A DNA stretch of 64,000 bases, taken from positions 57,470 to 121,469 of the forward strand of contig JADCGA010000015.1 in assembly GCA_020249265.1 (NCBI GenBank), given 5' to 3'. Position numbers and translations under genes: made by a program. The stretch is from Roseomonas sp. (GTDB taxonomy: Bacteria > Pseudomonadota > Alphaproteobacteria > Acetobacterales > Acetobacteraceae). Each line of letters begins with the position of its first letter. Within the stretch, counting starts at the first letter, position 1. The notes under the pieces were generated by a model, which worked only from the letters and a program-made list of their open reading frames with translations, was not told the origin of the DNA and made no database searches. Below are positions 1 to 9,790 of the stretch, piece by piece.

Positions 1-85
1 TCCGCTGGTGCCTTCTTCCAACATCCATCCGGCGGTGCTGATGCTGGCCGAACGCGCATCCGACCTCATTCGTCGCGCGGCATGA
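1..85 (+). CDS. C-terminal end of an unidentified protein (partial)
   Basis: Frame 2 is open from the window edge and ends in TGA at 83-85, giving a 27-residue tail (PLVPSSNIHPAVLMLAERAS then DLIRRAA). The stop overlaps an ATG at 82 in an ATGA arrangement, which suggests an upstream cistron translated together with the following receptor gene. Too little is visible to name the family. Confidence 0.45.
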   Translation, partial: PLVPSSNIHPAVLMLAERASDLIRRAA

Positions 86-96
86 AAGGGCTTATG

Positions 97-1077
97 ATGA
101 CGCAGTTTAACCCTGGCCGCCGCGCGCTGCTGTCGGCGACGCTGGCGACACCCTTCCTTTCGCTGACCGCGCAAGCGCAGGGTAGCGATTGGCCTAATCG
201 TCCAGTGCGCGTGGTGGTGCCCTGGCCGCCGGGCGGGGGCGCCGACACCACGGCGCGCATGATTTTCCCGAAGCTCGGGCAAAAGCTTGGTCAGCCCTTC
301 GTGATTGAAAACCGACCAGGCGCTTCGGGCAGCATCGGTGCCGCCGAAGTCGCGCGCGCAACGCCCGATGGCTATACGATCTTGCATGACGCAACGCCGC
401 TTGCGATCAATCCCTTTCTGCTGCGTGTTTCTTTCGATGCGCTGGTTGATTTGAAAGCGGTCTTCCTGCCCATGCAGGTGCCGATGCTGCTGGTGATGAA
501 CCCGAACCAGGCGCCGAAATCCCTCGCTGAAGTCATTGCGCTGGCCAAGGCGCGGCCTGGGTCGCTTGATTGGGCGTCCTCGGGCAATGGATCGGCGCAG
601 CATTTGGCGCTTGAGTTATTCACGCGCGCCGCCGGTATTACGGTGAACCATGTGCCCTATCGCGGCGGAGGGCCGGCGCTGACTGATGTGGTGGCCGGGC
701 AGGTCGGTTATTTCTTCAGCAATTCGAATGTGTCTCTGCCCTTCGTGCAGGGCGGGCGCGTGCGCGCCGTGGCGCATACCGGGCGCGGACGTATCGCCGC
801 CTTCCCGGACCTGCCCGCCATTGGCGATACACTGGCTGGCTATGAGGCTTATGAGTGGAATTGCATCCTGGCCCCCGCCCGCACGCCCGCTGCCATCACT
901 GAAAAACTGAATGCCGCATTGAATGAAGTGGTGCAGGACCCCGAAATGGCCTCGCGCTACACCCAGCTTGCCATGGTGGTGCAACCCAATTCCACAGCGC
1001 AGGCCGAAGCCTTTCTGCGCAGCGAAACCGAAAAATGGGGCCGCGTGATCAGGGAAGCGAATATCAAGCTGGAATAG
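97..1077 (+). CDS. Bug/TctC-family periplasmic solute-binding protein
   Basis: This is an extracytoplasmic receptor of the tripartite tricarboxylate transporter type, about 326 residues, the usual family length. The N-terminus has a twin-arginine-like GRRALLSA stretch and a cleavable signal ending near AQA. It is followed by the family pattern RPVRVVVPWPPGGGADTTAR and an ENRPGASGSIGAAEVA segment. ATG codons lie at 82, 94 and 97. I chose 97 because GAAAGGG at 84-90 then sits 6 bases upstream as a ribosome binding site. No TctA or TctB gene is nearby, which is common for Bug proteins. The ligand, probably an organic acid, cannot be read from sequence. It converges with the next gene at a 7-base gap. 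Confidence 0.9.
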   Translation: MTQFNPGRRALLSATLATPFLSLTAQAQGSDWPNRPVRVVVPWPPGGGADTTARMIFPKLGQKLGQPFVIENRPGASGSIGAAEVARATPDGYTILHDATPLAINPFLLRVSFDALVDLKAVFLPMQVPMLLVMNPNQAPKSLAEVIALAKARPGSLDWASSGNGSAQHLALELFTRAAGITVNHVPYRGGGPALTDVVAGQVGYFFSNSNVSLPFVQGGRVRAVAHTGRGRIAAFPDLPAIGDTLAGYEAYEWNCILAPARTPAAITEKLNAALNEVVQDPEMASRYTQLAMVVQPNSTAQAEAFLRSETEKWGRVIREANIKLE

Positions 1078-1084
1078 ACGCCTT

Positions 1085-2287
1085 CTATCCAGCCAAAAAC
1101 TTCTCTGCCGCGCTGGCAAGGACCTGGCAGCCCAGCGCCAAATCTTCATCCTTTGTGTCTTCCGCCCAATGATGGCTGATGCCGCCAATGGAAGGCACGA
1201 AAATCATGGAAGCCGGCATCAGCCGCGCGATATACTGCGCATCATGCCCTGCCCCTGATGGCATTTGCTGCCAAACCCCTGGCGCATGAACCCCCGCGGC
1301 ATGTTCCAAGGCCGCCATCATGGCCGGGTCGCAAATGGCCGGTGTCGCGCGGCTCATTTGCGTCAGAGTCGCTGGGCATTTTTCGCGCCGATTGCTTTCC
1401 TGCACCAAAGCGCGCAGCCCGGCTTCCATCCGTTCCAGCACGGGCACGGAAACATCACGGAATTGGAACAGCACATCCGCGCTGCCGGGAATGATGGAAG
1501 GTGCGCCGGGATCAAGGCTGATGCGCCCGGTGGTCCAGGTGCTGCGCGGGCCGCAAATGCGCGGGAATTCCTGATCAATCGCTGCCAGCAGACGCACGGC
1601 GGAAAGCCCGGCATCCTTGCGTTCCGCCATGGTGGTGCCGCCGGCATGATCTTGCTGGCCCTGGAATTGAACACGCCATTGCCAAATTGCAACAATACCC
1701 GTCACCACACCCACGCGCAGCCCTTGGCTTTCAAGCTGCGTGCCCTGTTCAATATGGATTTCATAGAAACCCTTATGGCGCCCGGGTTCCAATTGCATGC
1801 GCGGCTTGCCCGCAAGCCCTGCCGCCGCCAAGGCATCACGCAAGGGCGTGCCATCATTGCGGCTGCGGCTACGATCAATTTCTTCTTCGGTCAGATCACC
1901 AATGATGGACCGGCTGCCGAGGAAGCCGCCTTCGAAATGCCCTTCCTCATCCGCGAAAGCCGCGACATCCACGGGCAATCCGGCGCGCGCCAACGCAACG
2001 CCGGCCATGACGCCAAGCGCGCCATCCAGCCAGCCCGCGTAATTTTGGCTTTCGATATGGCTGCCCACCAGCAAATGCGGCCCAGGCCCCTTATGGCGGC
2101 CATAGACATTACCAATGCCGTCAATGCTGGCATCCAGCCCGCATTCCCTCAGCCTTTCCATCAGCCAATGGCGGCTTTCCATATCCTGCGGCGAAAAGGT
2201 CGGGCGATGCACGCCGGTCTTATAGGCGCCGATTTTGCGGAGTTCATGAAGATCGGCAAGGAAACGCTCGGCATTGATCTGCACCAT
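1085..2287 (-). CDS. Zn-dependent amidohydrolase, carbamoylase/allantoate amidohydrolase type (M20 family)
   Basis: A 400-residue metallo-amidohydrolase of the hydantoinase/carbamoylase family, which hydrolyses N-carbamoyl amino acids, ureidoglycines or related amides. Putative metal ligands are His77 in GSHIES, Asp88 in WLDGALGV, Glu115 in FADEEG, His178 in HIEQG, and a late His in the SHHWAEDT segment. The first motif reads GSHIES instead of the common GSHxDS. An in-frame TTG exists at 2332, but ATG at 2287 with GAGGG 8 bases upstream is a better start. It stands alone, converging with the Bug receptor. A second family member lies at 45503-46747, so substrate assignment is open. Confidence 0.85.
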   Translation of the reverse strand: MVQINAERFLADLHELRKIGAYKTGVHRPTFSPQDMESRHWLMERLRECGLDASIDGIGNVYGRHKGPGPHLLVGSHIESQNYAGWLDGALGVMAGVALARAGLPVDVAAFADEEGHFEGGFLGSRSIIGDLTEEEIDRSRSRNDGTPLRDALAAAGLAGKPRMQLEPGRHKGFYEIHIEQGTQLESQGLRVGVVTGIVAIWQWRVQFQGQQDHAGGTTMAERKDAGLSAVRLLAAIDQEFPRICGPRSTWTTGRISLDPGAPSIIPGSADVLFQFRDVSVPVLERMEAGLRALVQESNRREKCPATLTQMSRATPAICDPAMMAALEHAAGVHAPGVWQQMPSGAGHDAQYIARLMPASMIFVPSIGGISHHWAEDTKDEDLALGCQVLASAAEKFLAG

Positions 2288-2447
2288 GGCGGGAACCCTC
2301 GGTTGAGAAATTTTACTTTTGATTAATACCAAAAAATTCTTAGCAGAAAAATCACTCGGAAACCAATCCCGTTAACTGTTCAACAACCAGGAATGGGCTT
2401 TTCTTAAGCGCGTCACAACAAGCGTGACTCCAAGGAGCGAAAAATCC

Positions 2448-2663
2448 ATGCAAACCAACCGTCGCGTTGAAATATCCGAAGCCGCTTTCACCTGTGTTGC
2501 GCTGCTGGAAACCAGCTTCGGCGCTGAACTCCATATGCGCGACGAACAAGGCAGATTTTTCCGCCTGCCATTGCGCGATGCGGATCAGGGAAGCCATTTG
2601 GCCATGCTGGCCGCTTTCAGTGGCCCACCCAGCCCAAGGCGGCAGCGTGGGCGGCGCCATTAA
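2448..2663 (+). CDS. Small hypothetical protein
   Basis: A 71-residue reading frame that I do not recognise. Support comes from AAGGAG at 2432-2437, placed 10 bases before the ATG at 2448, and from a coherent composition: MQTNRRVEISEAAFTCVALL, then an acidic middle containing MRDEQGRFFRLPLRDADQ. The last ten residues are Arg/Pro-rich and may be low complexity. It sits between a minus-strand hydrolase and a minus-strand SDR operon and converges with the SDR gene at 7 bases. No membrane segment or signal peptide is visible. Confidence 0.5.
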   Translation: MQTNRRVEISEAAFTCVALLETSFGAELHMRDEQGRFFRLPLRDADQGSHLAMLAAFSGPPSPRRQRGRRH

Positions 2664-2670
2664 GCTGCCG

Positions 2671-3435
2671 TTACAGGGTGAGCCCACCATCCACCACAAT
2701 GGTCTGCCCGGTCACCATGGCTGCGCCGGCCAGCAGAAATACCATTACCTCGGCCAAATCTGCCGTGGTGCACCGCCGCTTCAGCAGCGCCTTTTCAATG
2801 CTGCCGCGGCGCTGTTCTTCGGTCCATTCAATCATCCAAGTCGAATCAACCGCACCTGGTGCAACCGCATTCACCCGCACTTCCGGCGCCAGCCCGCGCG
2901 CGAGGTTCTTGGTCAGGCTCACCACCCCCGCCTTGGTTGCGCCATAGGCCATGGAAGACCCGGCATGATTAAGCCCAGCGATGGAAGCCACACTCACCAC
3001 CGCGCCACCGGCGGCGCGCAAGGCGGGCGCTGCCGCCTTGGTGCAGCGAAACACGCCAAGCAGATTAACCTGCAAGACCGTGTCCCATAATTCTTCCGTC
3101 AGCCGGTCAAATTCATTGGGCGCGATGGAGGTTTTGGTGCCAGGCGTGCCGGCATTATTCACCAAATAATCCAAACGGCCGAGATCAGCGACCGCCTGTT
3201 CAACCATGCGTTTGCAATCCGCCGCATCACCAACATTACCCGGTGCGGCAATCACATCCCGCCCCATGGCGCGCAGCCGCGCCACTTCAGCCGCACCACG
3301 CTCATCCCCCGCCAAATGATTGATCGCCACCTTGCAGCCATTGACGGCGAGCATCTCAACAGTGGCAAGGCCAATGCCGGAAGCACCCCCCGTCACCAGC
3401 GCGGTCTTGCCCTTCAGATCATAGCTTGCGGTCAT
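2671..3435 (-). CDS. SDR-family NAD(P)-dependent oxidoreductase
   Basis: A 254-residue classical short-chain dehydrogenase. Visible are the cofactor loop TGGASGIG (15-22), NNAG (93-96), Asn124, catalytic Ser151, Tyr164 and Lys168 (YGATK), and NAVAPG near 189-194. It is the last cistron of a three-gene operon: its ATG overlaps the stop of the hydroxyacyl-CoA dehydrogenase gene by 4 bases. Together with the ThDP enzyme and dehydrogenase upstream it probably oxidises or reduces a hydroxy/keto intermediate in a small catabolic pathway. The substrate is unknown. Confidence 0.88.
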   Translation of the reverse strand: MTASYDLKGKTALVTGGASGIGLATVEMLAVNGCKVAINHLAGDERGAAEVARLRAMGRDVIAAPGNVGDAADCKRMVEQAVADLGRLDYLVNNAGTPGTKTSIAPNEFDRLTEELWDTVLQVNLLGVFRCTKAAAPALRAAGGAVVSVASIAGLNHAGSSMAYGATKAGVVSLTKNLARGLAPEVRVNAVAPGAVDSTWMIEWTEEQRRGSIEKALLKRRCTTADLAEVMVFLLAGAAMVTGQTIVVDGGLTL

Positions 3436-4400
3436 TGGTCACGCTCCATTCCTGCCAGGGTTCCAATTTCGCGCAACGCCCTGCGCAGCGCGAGTAGGCG
3501 GCGGTCCCGATCCTCGAACAATTTCGCGGGATCCTTGCCGCCCCAATCATAAAATCCAGCGCCTGACATCACGCCGGTTTTGCCTTCGGTAATCAGCTTG
3601 TCGAGCGATTCGCTATGCCTGCGCGGCGGTGGCGGTTCATACATGCGGTTCTTCAGTGCCAATTGCATCATTGGCAAGCCGGTGAAATCCGCCTTGGCGA
3701 GTACTCCCAAAATCGGCAGGCGCAGCGCAATGCCATGGATGATGGAAGCATCAATTTCAGCCGCATCCGCCACACCCTCATCCAGCAATTTCTGCACTTC
3801 AAGCCCAATCGCGGATTGGATGCGATTCGCGATATAGCCGGGGATGAATTTGCGCATCACAATCGGCTTCTTGCCCATATCGGCACAAAGCTTCCGCAGC
3901 ATTTCCACCACTGCCGGGTCCGTTTCCGGCCCGGCGACGATATCCACCAGATCCACCAGATAGGGCGGCGTATACCAATGCGCGATCAGCGTCTTGTTCT
4001 GCCGCGCCGCTGGCATCAGCGGAAAAATATCAAGATAGGACGTATTGGAAGCAATGATCGCATCGCGCGGCGCCAGCCTGTCCAATTCCGCGTAAAGCGT
4101 TTTTTTCACCTCGGGGTTTTCCACCACCGCTTCCACAATCAGCTCTGCCCCATCCACGCATTCGGCCAGGTTTTCATGGCGCGTGATGGCTTGCGCCAAA
4201 TGGGCGGAAGTCCAACCCTCTGGCGCCTCACCCGCCTCGGCCAGGGTGGCCAAGGCTTTTTCCATCAGACCTTGCGCGCGCCGCAGGGTTTCGGGGTTAT
4301 TGTCAGTCAGGCGAACCTGGTGCCTGCCAAGGGCAAAAACCAGCGCCAATGCATGGCCCATGGTGCCGGCGCCTAGAACCGCAACTCTGGTCATCCTCAT
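3432..4400 (-). CDS. 3-hydroxyacyl-CoA dehydrogenase family protein
   Basis: A 322-residue NAD-dependent enzyme of the 3-hydroxyacyl-CoA / L-gulonate dehydrogenase family. It has the Rossmann signature GAGTMG (10-15), the SNTS segment (118-121) and the catalytic His141 in AHWYTPP. In the classical enzymes a Glu partners this His; here the aligned position is Asp153 (LVDLVDIV), a conservative variation that points to a divergent subfamily and possibly a non-CoA hydroxy acid. It is the middle cistron of a three-gene operon with 4-base overlaps on both sides, which implies equimolar, coupled translation. Confidence 0.85.
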   Translation of the reverse strand: MRMTRVAVLGAGTMGHALALVFALGRHQVRLTDNNPETLRRAQGLMEKALATLAEAGEAPEGWTSAHLAQAITRHENLAECVDGAELIVEAVVENPEVKKTLYAELDRLAPRDAIIASNTSYLDIFPLMPAARQNKTLIAHWYTPPYLVDLVDIVAGPETDPAVVEMLRKLCADMGKKPIVMRKFIPGYIANRIQSAIGLEVQKLLDEGVADAAEIDASIIHGIALRLPILGVLAKADFTGLPMMQLALKNRMYEPPPPRRHSESLDKLITEGKTGVMSGAGFYDWGGKDPAKLFEDRDRRLLALRRALREIGTLAGMERDQ

Positions 4401-6073
4401 GCTCCTTCCGGCGCCCAGGGGGCGGGCGCGCGTGCTTCAATATCCGTCACCACATCCACCACCACAGTCTCAGGCGATGCCATGGCTTCACGCAAGGCAG
4501 GGCCGATATCCTCTGGCCGTTCCACGCGAATGCCATTCAACCCGAAGGAACGCGCGACGGCGGTGAAATCCGTTGGCCCGAAACGGAGGATTTCTTCGGC
4601 TGCGCCAGGGCGATTGCCGGCGCTGCGCTTGAAATTGGGCCAGCCCTGGCCGAAGCCGGAATTATTGTTCACCACCAGCGTCACCGCGATGCCGCGCCGC
4701 CGCGCCGTTTCCAATTCCGCCAAATGATAATAAAGCGCACCATCGCCGGACCAGCAGACAACCTTCCGATCAGGTGCGGCGCATTTCGCCCCCAGCGCCG
4801 CCGGGAAGGACCAGCCGAGCGATCCTGCCGCGCGCAAATAACTCTGCCGCGGTTCCAAATCCACCATGGTTGCGGTCCAAATGCCGGAATAGCCGGTATC
4901 CGCCACCAGAATGCCATCATCGGGCAGGGCGGCAGTGATTTCCGCCGCAAGCCGCGCGGGATCAATTGGCTTGGCATCGCTTGCCATGCGCGGCGCCATT
5001 TCCGCGCGCCATGCTGCCATTTGCGCCTGCGCTGCTGCCAGATAATCGCCATCGCGCTTTGGCTTGCCAAGCGCCGCCACCAACGCGCCAAGTGCGGCGC
5101 GCGGATCACCCTGCACTGCGACCGCTGCGGGGTAGGAACGGTCAAACTCATGCGGGTCCGCATCAATCTGCACTACCGTTGCACCAGCGACAGGGGTGCG
5201 CCAGTAATTCGTCAGCATATCGCCGGTGTCAGCGCCCACGAATAGAATCAAATCCGCATCATGCAGAATGCGATTGGCCGGCGGCGCGGCGTAAGCGCCG
5301 GCCACGCCGATATGCAGCGGATGGCGCGTTGAAATCAGCCCGCGCGCCCCAAGGGCAGTTGCAATCGGCGCGGCAAGCGCTTCCGCCACCATCAGCAATT
5401 CGGGCGCACAGCCCGAAAGTGCTGCCGCATCGCCCGCCACGATCGCAACCTTGGGTGCGGCCAGCAGCGCGCGTGCTGCCGCTTCAATCGCGGCCATATC
5501 CGGGCCGGGCCGATGCATCGGCATACGGAAGGCGGAAAGATCAGCAAGCGGTGCGGCGACTTTGCCGTTTTCAATCACTTCGGCCTGCAAACCAAACAGA
5601 TCAAGATGCACCGGGCGCGGCGGCAGCGCGACGGATGCGGCAAAGGCCTGGCGCAGCACGCGCGGTAAATCCGCCGCATCCGCGACATCCGTCTGCATCT
5701 TCGTCACGGCTGAGAAAAGCGGCGCGTGATCCACTTCCTGATAAGCGTTGCGATGCTGATGTGCCGGCACCTTGCGCCCCGTCAGCGCAATGATCGGCGC
5801 GCGCGACAAATAGGCATCCTGCAATCCAGCCGCGAGGTTCGCCGCACCCACGGATTGCGCCGCGACTATCCCCGGCCTGCCGGAAACCCGCGCATAGCCA
5901 TCCGCCATATAGACTGCGGCTTTTTCGGTATGTGCCAGCACGGGTGCCACCCCGGCATCACCCAGCGCCAATAAGGTCCGCCGCAAGACAGCGTCCACGA
6001 AAAAAACATGTGTCTGGCCCGAAGCGGCGATGCTGCTGGCAAGCCATTGCGCCCCGGTCATGGTCTGATGCAT
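4397..6073 (-). CDS. Thiamine diphosphate-dependent enzyme (acetolactate synthase-like)
   Basis: A 558-residue three-domain ThDP enzyme. The Pyr-domain glutamate that activates the cofactor is Glu50 (AHTEKAAVYMADGYAR). The cofactor site is the GDG...NN motif, seen as WSGDGALYYH and later VVNNNSGFGQG. The family includes acetolactate synthase, benzoylformate decarboxylase, oxalyl-CoA decarboxylase and sulfopyruvate decarboxylase, and I cannot choose among them. It is the first gene of a coupled operon with a hydroxyacyl-CoA dehydrogenase and an SDR, and it is divergent from a Bug receptor at 6151. A 2-keto-acid or acyl-CoA carboligation/decarboxylation route fed by that receptor is a reasonable inference. 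Confidence 0.85.
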   Translation of the reverse strand: MHQTMTGAQWLASSIAASGQTHVFFVDAVLRRTLLALGDAGVAPVLAHTEKAAVYMADGYARVSGRPGIVAAQSVGAANLAAGLQDAYLSRAPIIALTGRKVPAHQHRNAYQEVDHAPLFSAVTKMQTDVADAADLPRVLRQAFAASVALPPRPVHLDLFGLQAEVIENGKVAAPLADLSAFRMPMHRPGPDMAAIEAAARALLAAPKVAIVAGDAAALSGCAPELLMVAEALAAPIATALGARGLISTRHPLHIGVAGAYAAPPANRILHDADLILFVGADTGDMLTNYWRTPVAGATVVQIDADPHEFDRSYPAAVAVQGDPRAALGALVAALGKPKRDGDYLAAAQAQMAAWRAEMAPRMASDAKPIDPARLAAEITAALPDDGILVADTGYSGIWTATMVDLEPRQSYLRAAGSLGWSFPAALGAKCAAPDRKVVCWSGDGALYYHLAELETARRRGIAVTLVVNNNSGFGQGWPNFKRSAGNRPGAAEEILRFGPTDFTAVARSFGLNGIRVERPEDIGPALREAMASPETVVVDVVTDIEARAPAPWAPEGA

Positions 6074-6150
6074 GGCGCTTCCCTTCCCTTGCTTTCCGGG
6101 ATTAACCTGCCTGCATCAGCCCGCGCCGACAAGCGGGAAGGAGGAAACGA

Positions 6151-7083
6151 ATGAAGAGATATATCATCGCGCTTGCCGCGATCCTGGCTGCGTGGCCGCT
6201 ACCGGCAAGGGCCCAGATTTCCATGGTGGTGAATTTTTCTGCCGGCGGGCCATCGGATATCGTTGCGCGGCTCATGCAGAATGACATGGCGGCAGCACTT
6301 GGCCAGCCTGTTGTGGTGCGCAATGTGGTTGGCGCTGGCGGTACCATTGGCGCGGCAGAGGTAGCGCGCGCACGGCCCGATGGGCAGACCATTCTGCTTT
6401 CCCCCATCGGCCCCATCGCCATCCAGCCGCATTTCCGCAGCAACTTGTCCTATAAGCTGGAAAACCTCGCCGCCATTTGTCAGGTCGCCGATAGCCCGGT
6501 GATCATGATGACGCCGAAAAATTCCGGCCTCAGGCGTGTGGCTGATGTGATTGCGCGTGCACGGGCTGAGAATGGCGGCATGCCCTTTGCCTCCACCGGG
6601 GCGGGCAGCATTCCGCATATTTCCATGGTGGCGTTGATGCGTGCGGCGAATATCCAAATGAACCACGTGCCTTTTCGTGGCTCGGGCGAGGTGATGCTGG
6701 CCTTCCAACAGGGGCAATTGCAGCTTTTCACGGACCAGACCTTGCTGATCCGCCAATATGATCTGCACCCGATCGCCTTTCTGACCGAACGCCGCAATCC
6801 GGACTTCCCTGATGTGCCGACCATGCGCGAAGAAGGCCATGACCTTGTCTATACGATCTGGAGCGGGCTTTACGCCCCCGCCGGCACGCCGGAACCGGTC
6901 ATGGCGCGGCTGGAAGCGGCCTGCGAAAGGGCGGTGAAGGCGGAAAGCTTCATTGAAGGCATGAAGCGCGTGGCCCAGCCTATCCTGTTTCGTAACCGTG
7001 CCGATTTCGCCGCTTTTTCGCGTTCTGAGAGCGAAAAATTCCGCAGCCTGATTGAAGCAACCGGCCTGCGTTCAGCGGAATAG
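6151..7083 (+). CDS. Bug/TctC-family periplasmic solute-binding protein
   Basis: A 310-residue tripartite tricarboxylate-type receptor. A short Sec signal (MKRYIIALAAILAAW, cleavage after ARA) precedes the conserved VVNFSAGGPSDIVARLM and GAGGTIGAAEVARARPDG segments. The ribosome binding site GAAGGAGG lies about 8 bases upstream of the ATG. The gene is transcribed divergently from the ThDP-enzyme operon across a 77-base spacer that must hold both promoters, which suggests joint control of uptake and catabolism. No membrane components of the transporter are present locally. Confidence 0.9.
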   Translation: MKRYIIALAAILAAWPLPARAQISMVVNFSAGGPSDIVARLMQNDMAAALGQPVVVRNVVGAGGTIGAAEVARARPDGQTILLSPIGPIAIQPHFRSNLSYKLENLAAICQVADSPVIMMTPKNSGLRRVADVIARARAENGGMPFASTGAGSIPHISMVALMRAANIQMNHVPFRGSGEVMLAFQQGQLQLFTDQTLLIRQYDLHPIAFLTERRNPDFPDVPTMREEGHDLVYTIWSGLYAPAGTPEPVMARLEAACERAVKAESFIEGMKRVAQPILFRNRADFAAFSRSESEKFRSLIEATGLRSAE

Positions 7084-7143
7084 CGACCCAACCACCGGGG
7101 CTGGCCGGTTGCGCCCCGGGCGGCTTCGCGCTACCGCGCCCCC

Positions 7144-8214
7144 GTGTTGGATCAACAAGCCCCTTTGCGGCTGGATGATTATGATTTCATCCTGCCTGAA
7201 AACCTGATCGCGCAGGCGCCCATCCGCCCGCGCGATGCTGCGCGCATGCTTGTGGTAGGCGCGGGCGGCTTGGAAGATCGCGGCGTGCGGGATTTGCCCG
7301 CGCTGCTTGGCCCCGGCGATGTCATGGTGGTGAATGATACGCGCGTGATCCCCGCACGGCTTCATGCCAGGCGCGGCCAGGCGCGGGTTGAAATCATGCT
7401 GAACCGGCATGAGGAAGCTGGCATTTGGCATGCGCTGATCCGCAATGCGCGCCGGCTCAAGGCCGGGGATGAATTGCAGGTTGAAGGCGCTGAGGATTGC
7501 ACCGCGCGCGTGCTGGATAACCCCGAAGGCGGCACCGCGCGGCTTGATTTCGGCCCGGATCAGGCGCGGCTCGCAGCCGCACTTGAAAAGGCCGGGGAGA
7601 TCCCTCTGCCGCCCTATATCACCCGCCCCGATGGGCCAACGGCTGAGGATGCCGGCGATTACCAAACGATTTTCGCCCGCCGTCCCGGCGCTGTCGCCGC
7701 ACCAACCGCGAGCCTGCATTTCACTGAAGCGCTGCTGCAAGCGCTTGAGGCGCGTGGTGTGACGCGCGTGACTATCACGCTGCATGTGGGCGCCGGCACC
7801 TTCCTGCCGGTGCGCAGCGACGATGCGCGGGCGCATAAACTGCATGAGGAATGGGGCGAAATCACCCCGGAAGCCGCGGTGCAATTGAACGCCGTGCGCG
7901 CGGCGGGCGGGCGCATCATCGCCATCGGCACCACCGCCTTGCGCCTTTTGGAAAGTGTGGCGCAACCGGATGGCAGCATCATGCCCTTTCGCGGCCTGAC
8001 GGATTTGTATCTGCTGCCGGGGCACGCGTTTCGCAGCGCCGATGCGCTGATGACGAATTTCCATCTGCCGCGCAGCACGCTCTTCATGCTGGTCTGCGCC
8101 TTTGCCGGTGATCAGCGCATGCGCAACGCATATAACCACGCCATCGCGCAAAGCTATCGCTTCTATTCCTATGGCGATTCATCGCTATTGTTTCGCGCGA
8201 GTGATACGCCATGA
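7144..8214 (+). CDS. queA: S-adenosylmethionine:tRNA ribosyltransferase-isomerase
   Basis: QueA transfers and isomerises the ribosyl part of AdoMet onto preQ1 in tRNA, forming epoxyqueuosine. The 356-residue length and segments [46 protein letters not shown] and [13 protein letters not shown] are typical. No ATG fits; the start is GTG at 7144 or TTG at 7147, with no strong Shine-Dalgarno, so initiation may be weak. It heads a six-gene queuosine operon in which nearly every junction overlaps. The next gene, tgt, begins in the ATGA of its stop. Confidence 0.96.
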   Translation: MLDQQAPLRLDDYDFILPENLIAQAPIRPRDAARMLVVGAGGLEDRGVRDLPALLGPGDVMVVNDTRVIPARLHARRGQARVEIMLNRHEEAGIWHALIRNARRLKAGDELQVEGAEDCTARVLDNPEGGTARLDFGPDQARLAAALEKAGEIPLPPYITRPDGPTAEDAGDYQTIFARRPGAVAAPTASLHFTEALLQALEARGVTRVTITLHVGAGTFLPVRSDDARAHKLHEEWGEITPEAAVQLNAVRAAGGRIIAIGTTALRLLESVAQPDGSIMPFRGLTDLYLLPGHAFRSADALMTNFHLPRSTLFMLVCAFAGDQRMRNAYNHAIAQSYRFYSYGDSSLLFRASDTP

Positions 8215-9335
8215 CGCTTTCCTGGCAGCATGAAGCACAAGATGGCGCGGCGCGCGCAGGTGTTTTGCACACGGCCCATGGTGAAGTGCCAACGCCCGTC
8301 TTCATGCCGGTGGGCACCGCCGGCACGGTGAAGGCCATGACGGCGGGTGCCGTGCGCGCCACCGGTGCGCGCATGGTGCTCGGCAATACCTATCACCTCA
8401 TGCTGCGTCCTGGCGCTGAACGCATTGCGCGGCTTGGCGGCCTGCATCGTTTCATGGATTGGGATGGACCAATCCTGACGGATTCCGGCGGCTTCCAGGT
8501 GATGTCGCTTTCTGGTCTGCGCAAGATGGATGCGGATGGCGTCACCTTCCAAAGCCATGTGGATGGTTCACGCCATCGCCTGACGCCGGAACGTAGTGTG
8601 GAAATCCAGCATCTGCTCGGCGCTGATGTCACCATGTGCTTTGATGAATGCACGCCCTTTCCCGCCACGCATGAACAGGCCGCGACTTCCATGCGCCTTT
8701 CCATGCGCTGGGCGGCGCGCAGCCGTGAAGCCTTTGTGCCGCGCGCTGGCCATGGCTTGTTTGGCATTGTGCAGGGCAGCGTTTTCCCTGATCTCCGCGC
8801 GGAAAGTGTCGCCGCACTCACCGGCATTGGCTTCGAAGGCTATGCGGTGGGCGGGCTTGCGGTGGGTGAGGGGCAAGACGCCATGTTCACCACACTGGAA
8901 TGCACCACGCCGCTGCTACCCGCCGAGAGGCCGCGTTATCTGATGGGTGTTGGCACGCCTTCTGATCTGATCGGCGCCGTGCGGCGCGGCATTGATATGT
9001 TCGATTGCGTCATGCCCACGCGTTCTGGCCGCACGGGCCGCGCCTATACACGGGGCGGCGTGATCAATATCCGCAATGCCCGCCATGCCGAGGATAACCG
9101 CCCGCTTGATCCCAACTGCGTCTGCCCCGCTTGTAGAGGCCATTCGCGCGCCTATCTGCATCATCTATTCAAAGCCAATGAAATGCTGGGGCCCATGCTG
9201 CTGACGTGGCACAATATCCAGTACTACCAGGATCTGATGGCGGAACTGCGCGCCGGTATTCTGGCGGGTGATCTCGCCGGCACCGCCGCGCGGATTGAAG
9301 CCGGCTGGCAGGCGGAAAAGGAGAATGCGGCATGA
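8211..9335 (+). CDS. tgt: Queuine/preQ1 tRNA-ribosyltransferase
   Basis: Tgt exchanges guanine-34 of GUN-anticodon tRNAs for preQ1. The 374-residue protein shows the general acid/base Asp91 in [11 protein letters not shown], the nucleophile region [12 protein letters not shown], and the zinc site [17 protein letters not shown] near the C-terminus. Its start overlaps queA by 4 bases and its end overlaps queF by 4 bases, so it is translationally coupled on both sides. The product of QueA acts directly on the tRNA modified by this enzyme. Confidence 0.97.
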   Translation: MTLSWQHEAQDGAARAGVLHTAHGEVPTPVFMPVGTAGTVKAMTAGAVRATGARMVLGNTYHLMLRPGAERIARLGGLHRFMDWDGPILTDSGGFQVMSLSGLRKMDADGVTFQSHVDGSRHRLTPERSVEIQHLLGADVTMCFDECTPFPATHEQAATSMRLSMRWAARSREAFVPRAGHGLFGIVQGSVFPDLRAESVAALTGIGFEGYAVGGLAVGEGQDAMFTTLECTTPLLPAERPRYLMGVGTPSDLIGAVRRGIDMFDCVMPTRSGRTGRAYTRGGVINIRNARHAEDNRPLDPNCVCPACRGHSRAYLHHLFKANEMLGPMLLTWHNIQYYQDLMAELRAGILAGDLAGTAARIEAGWQAEKENAA

Positions 9336-9790
9336 GTGATCTTTCGCAACTGACGCAGCTTGGCCAGGCGGCCGTCCAACCGCAAAACCCGGAACAGGCA
9401 GTACTGGAACGCGTGGGCAATCCGCATCCCGGTCTGCGTTATTGCATCCGTTTCACCGCGCCTGAATTTACCTCACTCTGCCCACTCACAGGCCAGCCGG
9501 ATTTCGCACATCTGGTGATTGATTACGTACCGGATGCCTGGATTGTGGAGAGCAAATCGCTCAAGCTTTACCTGGCGTCCTTCCGCAATCACGGCGCCTT
9601 CCATGAAGCCTGTACCTTGGATATCGCTCAGCGCCTGATGGGCTTGCTGTCGCCGCATTGGTTGCGCATCGGTGGCTATTGGTATCCGCGCGGCGGCATT
9701 CCCATTGATGTCTTCTGGCAAAGCGGCGCACCGCCCGAAGCGGTGTGGATTCCGGCGCAGGAAGTGCAGCCCTATCGTGGGCGCGGCTGA
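9332..9790 (+). CDS. queF: NADPH-dependent 7-cyano-7-deazaguanine reductase
   Basis: QueF reduces the nitrile of preQ0 to the amine of preQ1. This is the short unimodular form (152 residues), unlike the double-length E. coli type. The covalent thioimide cysteine is Cys50 and the proton-donor aspartate Asp57 in [13 protein letters not shown]. The substrate-binding [20 protein letters not shown] follows. The gene overlaps tgt by 4 bases. Its 3' end is overlapped by 14 bases by the likely GTG start of queG. Confidence 0.95.
   Translation: MSDLSQLTQLGQAAVQPQNPEQAVLERVGNPHPGLRYCIRFTAPEFTSLCPLTGQPDFAHLVIDYVPDAWIVESKSLKLYLASFRNHGAFHEACTLDIAQRLMGLLSPHWLRIGGYWYPRGGIPIDVFWQSGAPPEAVWIPAQEVQPYRGRG

Noticed and set aside
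2332..2447. TTG start at 2332 for the amidohydrolase and a promoter element in the spacer
   Set aside because: ATG 2287 has a good ribosome binding site and the right N-terminus; no convincing -35/-10 pair was found in the spacer.
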